Part shown: positions 54,131 to 64,000 of the stretch, one piece after another
Layout: every line of letters begins with the position of its first letter
Position numbering within the stretch: position 1 is the stretch's first letter
Program-made: the position numbers and the translations under genes
Assembly (NCBI GenBank): GCA_004194705.1
Contig: SADC01000112.1
Location: 62,001-126,000 of the forward strand
Length of the DNA stretch: 64,000 nt
Origin: Ditylenchus dipsaci
Lineage: Eukaryota; Nematoda; Chromadorea; Rhabditida; Anguinidae
Reading direction: 5' to 3'
Notes under the pieces: model-generated
What the model was told of the DNA's origin: nothing
Database searches by the model: none
The model's input: the letters and a program-made list of their open reading frames with translations, nothing else

Positions 54131-55811
54131 AAAATTCGACATACCCAGGAGGGGGTGAAAAATTAAAGGCTCGACAATACATAGATTAATTTTCTGCAAT
54201 AAAGTTTTGCCATATTTTCATATATGATTTGTAAAGACTCACAATTTCCACTTTAATCGCAGGATAGTGATACCCGGAAGCTTTAGGAGTAATCGGAACC
54301 TGAAGTGGGTGACTTCGCAAAAAGACTTTCTTGGATTTGCTTGTTGATGGCTTGCGTATATTTAGGGTTTGTAAATTGGTTTCATCTAGTCAAAAAAGCT
54401 CTTGGGATAGGAATTTTAAATGCGGAAACGACAGTCACGTTTATATGGCCTGAAAAGGCAGAGAAGACATTTGAAGATTTATGTTAGCAGTTGATACTTT
54501 TGCTTGTGGAGTTGTACGGTTAAATTATTGCAGCTCGTCATCTGCATTTCGTCATGTGCAAACGGAAAATTGCATATTGATAGTACATGACAGTCATTGA
54601 CTTTCCGACTTCAACATTTCTGAAACATTTCGCAATTAGATATTATGATTATATTATGATTTTATTATAATTTGCATGACCCACGAATAGGTAGAGTCAC
54701 TATCGCGTATATTGTGTGGATTACCTAACAGTGTGAAAAGCGAGTGTTTCTGGGCAGCTCATCCCTCTATTGTAAACTCCACTTAAATAAATAAGAAATA
54801 AAAAATTGGGGTTACTAAGTTAGGGCAACCTACTTTTTGGTATTCCTAATTTTTGCCAGCAGTTTGCAAAAATTCACTTTTGTTCAAAGTCCGAGAACGA
54901 TTTCTTCGCAAAGCCATCCGACCCACTTGTTTTGCTCAAATTCATTTCCGCCAGCCAAAAGGCGCCATAGCATTTGGCTTTAAGAGCCATTCATTGAGGT
55001 CCCCTCTCATTCCAACAAACCCACTTACCCTTATGCCTTATTTGAAAAACGAAGGAATTGGCTGTTTTGTTTGGGGAAGAGACCTGCTAGTAGCCAGCCA
55101 CTAAGTGTGTGTATGTTTCACAACCACCACTACCACCAACCCAAGCTGCCAGCCACCGCCAAAAAGTGACTACTAAACAAGAGGGCGTCTAAACGACAAC
55201 AATATTTTTCATACAAATTCTTGGGGACAAATTTAGCAATGGAGGGGAGCTGGCTTCTCTCTTCTTTTTTCGTTGTTGCCCTTAGCTGCTGGTGGTGGTG
55301 GCACACGCATATATACATAAGTAGGAGTAGGCTGTTGTTCTACTAATCCCATAACAAACACAAAAATAGAGTCTGGCTGGTGAGTGGTAAATGCCATAGA
55401 TACACACACACACCTTTTTATATTAGCAGTAGCAGCAGGAAGAGCAAGCACTAAAAAGAGTAGCTACGACGCAACAAATACATTTGAGTCTTTAAAGGTG
55501 TGTGACAGCAATTAAGAGATGATGAATAATGCTGGCTGCATTCTATTTGTTGAGTTTGGAAAGTTGAATTTGGATAGGAGATCTGATAAGTTGTGTTTAG
55601 ATTGTTATGTTACTAATTTTTATGCGGGCAGAAGTTTTTAGGGCCACATCCAGATTTTTAAACTAAATAACTTTTTTACCTGAGCTTTTGTCTAACCATT
55701 GTTCACTTTCGTATTGGATATGACATAAATGGAAAAGCTTTTGTTGCAAGGAGTGCACAGTTCAGTTTCAATTTCAAATCTTGACTAGCCGATTCCCGAT
55801 CAAAAGTGTGT
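54131..55811. other. Intronic, no exon recognised
   Basis: Frames at 54305-54487 and 54853-55104 have no domain or splice support. 55.1-55.5 kb carries short CAC/GTG triplet runs and a CA repeat (about 55401-55412). Confidence 0.4.
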
Positions 55812-56984
55812 GCCAGGGCTGGCCATGTGTGGCTTTTAAGCCTCAGTGTGGCTTTTGGAAAAATTCAAATTTCCGATTTGAAAAGGCCACACGGAAAGCT
55901 CCGGTGCAGGCCTCCCTTTTTGGCTAATTTTTGAAGCCACACCGGTGTGGCTTTTGCAAGTAAATTGTCGACTCGATACACATTGTGACTCGATAGACCA
56001 ATCGATACACCGGGTTTCAAGTCCGACTCCAGCCTGGTGCTATTTCTATGCTTTGTTATTTTTTTGGTGGTGTGTGGCCCTTTATGCCTTTTTGCATCCC
56101 TGAATTCTTCATTCTCATCATCGTTAGGGCTTTGGGTACCTTCTGAGATTTTACATAGAGTTTAGGCCTTCTTTTTAGGCTATTTTATTGTCTTTTTTTA
56201 ATTTAGGCGAAGCCTTAGGCTAAGGGTATGCCAGCGCGCGTTAGGACGGGCTCAAGTATGTATCCAAAACCACAAAACGGCTAAAAAGTGAAAAAGTTAG
56301 TCGAAATAACACTTGGCGGGAGTCGAACTTGAGACGTGGTGTATCGAGTTGCAGTATCAAGTCGCAACTGGATCGAGTTGGTGTCTCGAGTCACAATGTC
56401 TATCGAGTCGTATGTCAGTCGCTTTTGCAAGCTTCGTGCGGCTTTTTGACGTTGTTGCTTTTTTGGTGTGCCTTTCAAAGTCATATCTCAGCTAGAAAGC
56501 ATTTTGTAGACCTCTGTTTTTTATTCGGATTTTCTACTGAATTCTAGCAAAATTTTGAGCGCACGATACATTTGTTTTAACATATGATTCATTGATGCTC
56601 GTGTTTCACGTATTAAAATACCCTAGGATGCACTGTATAAGTTTTCAAAAATTATTCTTTTGGTGCCATCTTGTAGCTAAGATTCAGGGGTACAAGATGA
56701 GCTATTGATAAATTAGATATTAATGAAAAAATGGAGTTAAAAAAGAAAGACTATCCCAAGCCTCCGCACTTGAATTCGAGTTAGGATTCTTTGGCGGAGT
56801 CTTAAAATTTTATCTAAGTTTTTAAAGCAACGTCCACTCAGTCAATAGCTCATTTGGTAGCCCTAAACCTCAACTATATGATGTCAGAAGCTATATAAGC
56901 AACTGGAAAATAAAAAAAACTGCACCAACTGAATAATTTTAGGAGAATAGTAAAAAAGAGAGGATTCTGTTTCGCGGATTCTTA

Positions 56985-57841
56985 TGGCCTGTTCACATAC
57001 TGAGAGTGAGAGTGGGAGTAAGTTGTCATGTGAACACCTTTAACTCTCACTCCCACTCTCAGGTGTTCACAATGCATTTTTTTATTTTGCATTTAACTTA
57101 TCATTTTAATAATTTTTGAAATTTGTTCATAATATTGTAAATTACAACAAAAGATTGCTTGTTGGATGGTTATAATGTCTCGTAAAATTTCTATAATAGA
57201 CACAGGACTATTAATAGAGGTTCTACGGCATTTTCAACATTATTTTATGTTCTCGATGCTTCATTTTTTTCTCCCTATCCAAGCCCCGATTCATAGTTGT
57301 TTAAATTATTCTGATATCTTCTTTGAACTCCAAGAGAGTAAAGATACCATCCTTTCCCAACGCTTGAAAATAATAAAATGACTGAGCAAGTGGGGAGAAT
57401 TCAACACTCAGTGTGTTCACGGTTTTCGAAACGTCTAAAATAGCCTTCTCAACGCCATCTACGTGAAGGTATAGGGAAATTTCGAACGCTGGATACAGCT
57501 GGTTGTGATGAATTTCGTGAGCTCTCCATTTCCAGAGGATCGTCATGGCGTCCTCGTCTTTCATCTCTTTGTCCTCAACCTAGTCCAAAAGAGAAGGAGA
57601 CGATTGGTGTCTTGAACTACTTCAACTTTTTTTTGCCTATTTAAATCAAATATAGTTTGTTTTTCACAATATGTGGTCGCAATCTATGATATTATGAACA
57701 AATTTAAAAAATAAAAAAAACAATTTAATTATTTTTAGGCAAAAGAAAAAAAGCATTGTGAACACCCGAGAGTGAGAGTGAGAGTAAGGTGCATTGTGAA
57801 CACCCCACTCCCACTCTCACTCTCAGTATGTGAACAGGCCA
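56985..57841. mobile_element. Element with TGGCCTGTTCACATACTGAG termini
   Basis: TGGCCTGTTCACATACTGAG at the left is inverted perfectly as CTCAGTATGTGAACAGGCCA at the right. Next come GAGAGTGAGAGTGGGAGT-type tandem units and GTGAACACC / GGTGTTCAC blocks on both sides. The central part holds an 87-codon minus-strand frame (57564-57301). Confidence 0.85.
57301..57564 (-). CDS. Unknown protein inside the TGGCCTGTTCAC element
   Basis: An 87-codon frame starting MKDEDAMTILWKWRAHEIHH with mixed amino-acid composition unlike random AT-rich frames. It contains LYPAFEISLYLHVDGVEKAI and a hydrophobic C-terminal part (FTLLEFKEDIRII). No family recognised. It could be an element-encoded protein fragment or captured host sequence; no poly(A) signal or splice sites were assigned. 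Confidence 0.4.
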   Translation of the reverse strand: MKDEDAMTILWKWRAHEIHHNQLYPAFEISLYLHVDGVEKAILDVSKTVNTLSVEFSPLAQSFYYFQALGKDGIFTLLEFKEDIRII

Positions 57842-58386
57842 TTAGTTGTTGTTTTAGCGTCCGCAAACAGCCTCCTCATTGTGTATGCGCCTTAAGGGAG
57901 AAAAAGTCAATGTGCAAAGTATAGTATATCAAAAAGCCCCACGGAGCCTTCGAAACCACACCGGTGGGGCTTCGAAAATTGTCAAAAATAAACAAAAATA
58001 AGACAAAAAACTTCAGGCCACACCCGTGGGATTTTTTTCGGGAGGCTCAAAAGCCACACCTGGTTAACCCTATTATGTACACCACAACTTGCGTCCGATT
58101 AGATTCGAGTGGCTCATAAAATAATATCGGAGGAAAGTTCATAGGTTACAACTTTAGAACATTTATTGCGCAGCAACGAAACTTACTAAAATGCAAAATT
58201 AATTTTGGTTTATTTAGAACAACTCGGGTGCGAAGTTTTTGAATAAAGCGATTAGAACATGACGCTATATAGAGCGGATGCTGTAAAGATAGAGAGGCGA
58301 GTGTAGTTTGGATAGGCTGATTGTAAAAACTACTCAATTCAAAAACCACTGAGCCTACTTTATGATTATAATTCAAGTCATTTCAG

Positions 58387-61300
58387 ATCTCTACGACCAG
58401 CAGCAGTTCTACAACTAGCACGCTTGTTCCAGTGCCTACCCCATCCGGTTCAGCCATCCAAATAGTGCCAAACCCCAATGTCGCAGTCAGCAAGCCGGCT
58501 ATAGCACCATCTTCCGGGCGCAGCTACCGTGCCAGCCGTCACACTCCAACCTGCAAACCATCGTCAAATACCCATACTACAGCCATACCCTCCTCCGCTT
58601 CGCAGATATCCATCTCCCCGAGAGTGGCAGGGCCGTCCAGGCCTAATCACTACCCCGCTCCACCTACTCATTTAGTCCAGATCCAACCCCAATGGGCAAA
58701 TCCATCCACAACTGGAACTAGCACCTCCAACCATGCCTCCACTTCCACCCAGATGGCCTATCCCCTCCAACCACACCACTTCGAGATCAATGCCGGTCAT
58801 ATCCCGAGTGGTCGCACCAGAATGGTGATGAATAACCACTGCAAAGCTGGTTTCGAATCCCCATCCCCTTCTCAAGTAGTACCTCAGTTGCTGGACCCCT
58901 AGGAGCTGTCCATGCACCTTCAGCCAACCACCCATCCACCACCACAGCCAACTATGTTCAATCCCAGAACACCGGCCAAAACAGCATGCATTCACCCATG
59001 CTTAAAACATCCGCCAACCAACCAGTGGAGCTGAGACAAGGAGCCGAAGCTCTAGAAGATCTCAACTCAATTGATTTCACCCAATTGGTGCAGCCAAACT
59101 CAGCCATAATAACCACTGAGGACTATTTGCCTCAGACCAGCTCCACCATGACTTATGCTAGTATGGACATGCGTGGTGGGAATGGACCTACGAATCAGGA
59201 GATAGGCATACATATTGATTCAACCAAGGAAATGATGCAGACCACTCAGTTTCAACAGGTTTATTGACATTGTTATGGGGGGGGGTTGTTATGGGTCGTT
59301 GTTAAGGTTGTCTTATGGCGCAGTCCAGGATTCCCAAGTGGGCTCATTTTAATTCAAAAGTGCTCGCTTTGATGACTTTCAATCGATAACTTTGAAATGA
59401 ACTTATCAATCGAATTCGACATGATACTTTAAAAATTGCAGAAAAAAATCGTCGAAACCCGAGCTGAGTAAAATTTGAGATCCATAAAAAATTGAAAATT
59501 GTTGAAATTTATTGAGCGGAACTTATCAGCCACGACTCACTTCCCGGAGCAACGTTTAAAAATAACCAGTTGAAATCCGTCGACATTCCTAACTTTCTAA
59601 ACTATTTTTGACTTTTAATTTTATGCTGAAGTGTTTAATGGCTTTAAACAATATTTTTCAGTATCTGCAAGCTGGCCAGAGATTTGGACACCGAGAACAA
59701 CTCGGCTGGCAGAATATTGGCATGCAACAGCAGCATACTTCTTCCTATATGATGGCTGGAGTAAGCCACGTGGCAGCAGGCCAGATCAATTCTTCCACTC
59801 CGGATAGTGGGATTGAATCGGGCTCGCCACCTTCCGTCTCATCTTACACTCCGCCAATGGTTTCGCCCTACACCACCCAGGTATATTTTCGGCATTTATT
59901 GTGTCTTTCAAGTCTTACTACAGGGTCTGAGTAGCTTTTGCAGCATGAAAAGTTGCATAATGAGTATATTGGTGGTTTTCATTTAAGCACGATTTTTTAG
60001 GTATAAAGCTACTTACGGGGGAGGACCCGAACTGTGACCTGGGAAAACTTCGATGATAAATTTTTGTCTGCGTATTCTTGTAGAGCGTGCTCAAGTTCCT
60101 GACAAATCTGGCTCCCCAACTCTGAAGGTCCACAAAATGTGGTAGACGGGTCAGTCAAGGTTCAACAAATACCTCTATACTCATATCATGGTTTTTCATA
60201 GCTGACCCTTGGGTCATGGGTCATTCCTAAAATTTTTATTAGCTTTCAGAGGTGAGGAGCCAAATTCACATAGGGTTTGGGCACGCTCTACAAGAATACG
60301 CGCATAAAAAATTTTTATCGAAAAAAATGCCCAGTCACAGTCAGGGTCCCTCCCATGTTAGCCAAGTTTTTTTACAATTTTGAGGCCTTTGCATGTAAAA
60401 ATAATTCATGTGTGAATTACTTTTCTGGTGTTTTCTAGTGCTGAATTTCCTCAGAAATTCAAATCACGGTATCAAATTACGGTCAAATCATGGATTTCTA
60501 ACGGATACTTGGTTGACAATATATATACCAAAAGTAGAGTGGTCGTCATTTGAAATCATGGCCCACCAACCTAGGGTCATATCTCGATAACCAGGCTTCC
60601 TATTAAAACTGTGCTATATCAGATTAGTGGTCCATTTTAAAAGTTTTCAATTTGTAAAAGACTAATGTTCAGACTAGATATTGAACCTCTAATTTTAGTA
60701 AAAAATTGACCAAACACTAACTAATTTGCCGTTTTTAGGTGACATCATGCGACAGTGGGCAATATCCCTTGTCCATTCCAAATATGTCAGCAAGCAGTGT
60801 GAACACAGTCAAGTCAAGCAATGCAGACGAGAGTGACGATTTCTCTGACATGCCCACCCTTCTTCCAGCCATGACGCAACAACAGAACACTCAGGAAGAC
60901 ACCATCAACGACTACATCAACGACCTGACACCACCAGCCATGGAAGAAGGAAACATTAGTCCTCCACTAACCAACCAGGAAACTGAATTAAACACCAAAA
61001 AAGTGGACACGGAGACAGCATCTACAAGTGGTGATATAAGCAGTCTGCTGTTCGCAGTTACACCTTCCATGGATCTGAGTGAATTGGCTGAGAAGTTATA
61101 CTCGAGCATTACACCAGAACAGGTAAGGAATTTTTTGAGATTATGCCGATCGATTTTGTAAACCAAAACAGATTAAAAATCCTAACAAAATCCTAATCCT
61201 GGATCCTTCTGCAGGAGCATATAACATTGGGATAGTCGAACTTCTAAGACACTTTTTACTAGGTCATTACCTTTTACCCCGCCCCCACGCTTTTGGCCCT

Positions 61301-64000
61301 GGTCTACCCTGTTGTTATTGGCTTAGGTTGAGGCGCAAGATAGGCTAGGACGGACTCAAGCACGTTTCCACAACTACAAAAAAGGTAATAAAAATGTATT
61401 TGAATCTATATTGGCCTAACTAGCACCCAATCGAAAACAATAGGAGACCCAAGGCCAAAAAGTGATCAGTTATAATAAAGCTATGGTCACACTTCTTAGT
61501 CTTGGTCGATGTCGACTTTTCGAACTTCTTTTGTGGCAGATATTATTTTTGCTAGTTTTTTATACCAAACAATAGCTTATGAACTAAGCTTGCTTTTACA
61601 TCAAAAAACCTTTAATTTATATGACAATAGTGTGTATAATAGTTCGAAAGACGGAGGTTTGTCAATGTTGCGATCGAGGTTACATCGACCATGACATTGA
61701 CAAACCTCCAAATTGTGTGGACCAATTAAGATTGCAAGACAAGATTTTTAACCAAAATTTTGACCAAGACCAAGATTTTTGAAAACGTCCAAGCAAGACC
61801 TTGGCCAAAAACCAAGATTAACCCATTTTGGCCAAATTTTTCAATTTTTTTCCTTTTTTAGTGGTTTGGGCCCCTCATCAATTTTTGTTACTCGAACGCA
61901 GTTAGCCTTACACAATTTTTTGTAGGGAAACTTGTAATCCACAAAATACAATTTAAAAATTCACCATGTCTTTTACTATTTTTGAAAAAGTGCAAAGGTT
62001 TTCACAAAGTCATCAAAATTTTGATATCCGAAATTTCCTCGTCTTTCGAGTTCTTGTGAAGCCAGACTTTAATTCTCAAATATGTTTTTCCAACTAACAG
62101 TACCTGATTTTGCAGCTTATTTCCTGCAGGTTTAGAAAAAAGCTTTAATATTTTTAGTACGATCATTTCGACCTAAAAACTGTCCTTTAACCCAACAAAT
62201 GATTCTCAAAAATTAGAGAAGTTTGGTTCTGATCTTGCTATAGAATTATAAGTAAAAGCCCATGTTTAAGTCCGTCCTAACATACGCTCGCCAACTCTTG
62301 CCTAAACCTAAGTCTAAAAAATCACAAAAAAGCAACAGGGGGACCGAGCCATATTTTTTGTGGGGGACCCTCGCATATATAGAGTCCAAGATTGGCCAAA
62401 AAACCAAAACCAAGGTTTCTAGAAATGACCAAGCAAGATCCCAAGACAAGATTTTTATTCGAAATCAGGGCAAGACAAGACAAAATCTTGGTCAAGATCT
62501 TGTCTTGTTTCTGTCTCTACTATTATATACATTTTGTTATATTTTTTGATTTAGAAGAAACAGATCCTAAGCTCTTGTTTCGTATAGAAACGTAAAAATG
62601 AGACTAGAAAAAATAATCTCCGGTCACAAAAAAAAGTTCAGAAAGTCGACCTCGACATCGACCAAGGAGTGTTCTAGGGGGTATGATGGAATCTATCAGA
62701 AAGTGCTAGTCACTTCGGCGTTGATCCAGGACTTTCCCGACGTTCCGACATTTTCCTACGCTCAACAATTTCACTTGTTAAAGGGGCATGATCGTGCCTG
62801 ATAGGGAGAAAAGGCGCGAACCAGCAGTTCTTTTCTTTCTCGATAAATTTTTGCATTCTCTCTCGTCTAGATTTTTTAAGTTTCCTGTCTAGTTTTCAAA
62901 AGCAGTATAAAGTCAACTATATCAGATTTGACGAAGAATGAGTGAAAACAGGACGATTCGAAAAAATTCGGAAAAAACTGCTGGTTCACACCTCAACGCA
63001 CGGGCATGCCCCTTTAATGGGTTAAGAGAGCGGAGTGTCAACTTCCAAATGAGCTACGGCTGAACAAATGGCAAAAGTATGATCCTTCAAGTCACCCTGT
63101 GCAGCTTTTGCAAAAAAAATTGCTTGCTTGCCTTACCTCCAAGCACATCAACAAGCAGGGGGATTACAACTTCCTACCTGGACATCTATTTATAGGCTTG
63201 ATTAGTGAGTGAGTGAACCAATGTGTTCTCTTTCCTAACCAGTAGGCTGCCAAACCGAGTTATAGCAATAACACCACCTCACCCCCGTTTCCGACATTCA
63301 TTTACTTGGGGGACAGATTAGCTTTAATTGCAGCTGCAGTTACTTATAGCTTACTTTTTATTATAAACCGGTGATATGCGGCCATGCCTTTGCGTGTGCC
63401 TTTCCCACAACTTTAGCTTGCAATTGTTTTCAACTCTATTTGGTTAAAATATGAGCAATAAATAGGAGTTTGTTTTAATTGTGGGATAATTGGCTAGAAG
63501 TTTCATAATGTATATAATAGTTTGTAGTAGTAATTCACGTTTGTGTTTCTATTATTTACTCTTTTATAGTAACATACATTTATTTTTGATAGTCACGAAA
63601 AATTTACCTGTTTAAAACCAGAAAATTACTATGGCTAAAGTCAAATTATTCCACTTCTTACAAATTTTTCTGGACCTGCAGTTTTAGTATTTGATAAAGC
63701 GCACTTGTTTTAAATCCTGAGTCAGCAAAAAAGTTTATTTGGTGGCGTTTTACATATAATATACGTGATTAACATTACAATTTCAGTTACGTCAGTTGAC
63801 CAGCCTTATCCAGTCTAAAGCCGCTTTGGTGACTGAAACTCCGCCCCCAGCACCAGTGCCCCCAACCAAAGCAATTCTGCATGCAAACCACCTAAAGAAA
63901 AAAAGTCCAAATCCAGCAGCAAATTCAGGAATGTGAATGAAAAAGTCCAAAAATCAACTGAATTTATTCCGCCCCAACCAGCAGCATTCCCAGAAAAATG
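58387..64000 (+). CDS. Ser/Thr/Pro/Gln-rich protein of unknown function, 3' end outside the window
   Basis: Exons: 58387-59258, 59662-59880, 60739-61122, 63787 to beyond the window edge, all GT-AG; junctions are phase 0. It likely follows the exon at 52990-53115. The protein is mostly disordered: Ser/Thr/Pro-rich first part, a Gln-rich block (WQNIGMQQQHTSSY), TPDSGIESGSPP in the second exon, an acidic block DESDDFSDMPTLLP, and a predicted helical stretch split between exons three and four (DLSELAEKLYSSITPEQ, then LRQLTSLIQSKAALV), followed by Lys/Ser-rich PPKEKKSKSSSKF. DSGIES fits the DSGxxS phosphodegron pattern of beta-TrCP substrates. Composition suggests a nuclear transcription or chromatin regulator, which is inference. 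Single missing bases seem to shift the frame near 58868-58875 and 63868-63870. No family was identified with confidence. Confidence 0.7.
59259..60738. other. Introns of the Ser/Pro-rich gene without recognised elements
   Basis: 59259-59661 and 59881-60738 surround the exon 59662-59880. A G run of eleven is at about 59277-59287. No TIR-bounded element or extra exon was identified. Confidence 0.5.
61480..62680. repeat. Fold-back carrying tandem CCAAGACCAAGATTTT-type units
   Basis: TCTTGGTCGATGTCGACTTTTCG near 61498 (last 20 bases: TGGTCGATGTCGACTTTTCG) is inverted near 62640-62665 as CGACCTCGACATCGACCAAGG-type sequence. Between them, CAAGACAAGATTTTTA and the inverted TAAAAATCTTGTCTTG-type blocks repeat. 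A smaller palindrome, GGAGGTTTGTCAATGTTGC with GACATTGACAAACCTCC, is at 61650-61710. Confidence 0.65.
62776..63022. repeat. Fold-back with TTAAAGGGGCATG ends
   Basis: TTAAAGGGGCATGATCGTGC at the left is inverted as GGGCATGCCCCTTTAA at the right; GCGCGAACCAGCAGTTCTTT is inverted as a degenerate AACTGCTGGTTCACAC-type segment. Related to 43234-43520. Confidence 0.7.

Larger units (their letters stand above)
55812..58066. repeat. Outer fold-back with GGCTTTTNAGCCTC ends and two nested elements
   Basis: GTGTGGCTTTTAAGCCTC at the left is inverted as GAGGCTCAAAAGCCACAC at the right; AAGCCACACCGGTGTGGCTT also appears inside. Nested: a fold-back at about 55965-56415 with inverted ACTCGATACAC / GTGTATCGAGT segments, and the element at 56985-57841. 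Confidence 0.65.

Overview
The window looks like AT-rich nuclear DNA of an invertebrate animal, most likely a nematode. The evidence is an astacin protease carrying several ShK (SXC) domains, many introns of only about 45-60 bases beside kilobase introns full of transposon debris, and metazoan families (tensin, astacin, pogo/Tigger). Species cannot be fixed from sequence alone; a large repeat-rich genome such as an enoplean/mermithid would fit, but that is a guess.

Layout. (1) About 1.44-9.55 kb, + strand: a many-exon secreted astacin metalloprotease with signal/propeptide, catalytic domain, EGF-like and CUB domains, and four C-terminal ShK domains joined by Asn/Asp/Gly-rich linkers. (2) About 9.83-14.08 kb, - strand, convergent with it: the N-terminal phosphatase-like plus C2 module of a tensin, in at least eight small exons. 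Its SH2/PTB end and first exon were not found. (3) About 14.4-31 kb: almost wholly repeats, namely fold-back elements, an inverted minisatellite, pogo/Tigger-type elements and a FLYWCH-domain transposon remnant. (4) About 31.05-36.02 kb, + strand: alanine aminotransferase spread over about 18 exons. (5) About 36.1-48.2 kb: another transposon field. (6) About 48.2-53.0 kb: non-coding, triplet- and pyrimidine-rich sequence that could be the 5' region of the next gene. (7) About 52.99 kb to the right edge, + strand: a Ser/Thr/Pro/Gln-rich protein of unknown identity, incomplete at its 3' end.

Two things stand out. First, in all four genes the conserved protein can be read only by assuming single missing bases, nearly all in homopolymers or doubled bases. 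They are few in three genes and about a dozen or more in the aminotransferase. Splice sites and amino-acid conservation are otherwise intact, so consensus undercalling is the first explanation and decay or transcript-level repair are alternatives. Second, the repeats fall into architectural classes: elements with a constant TACAGTCRA terminus, a family-specific variable stretch and a GGGACC-like subterminal motif; elements whose termini are built of 12-20 base tandem units; and elements ending TGGCYTGTTCAC that carry simple repeats. No CRISPR, rRNA or tRNA gene was recognised.
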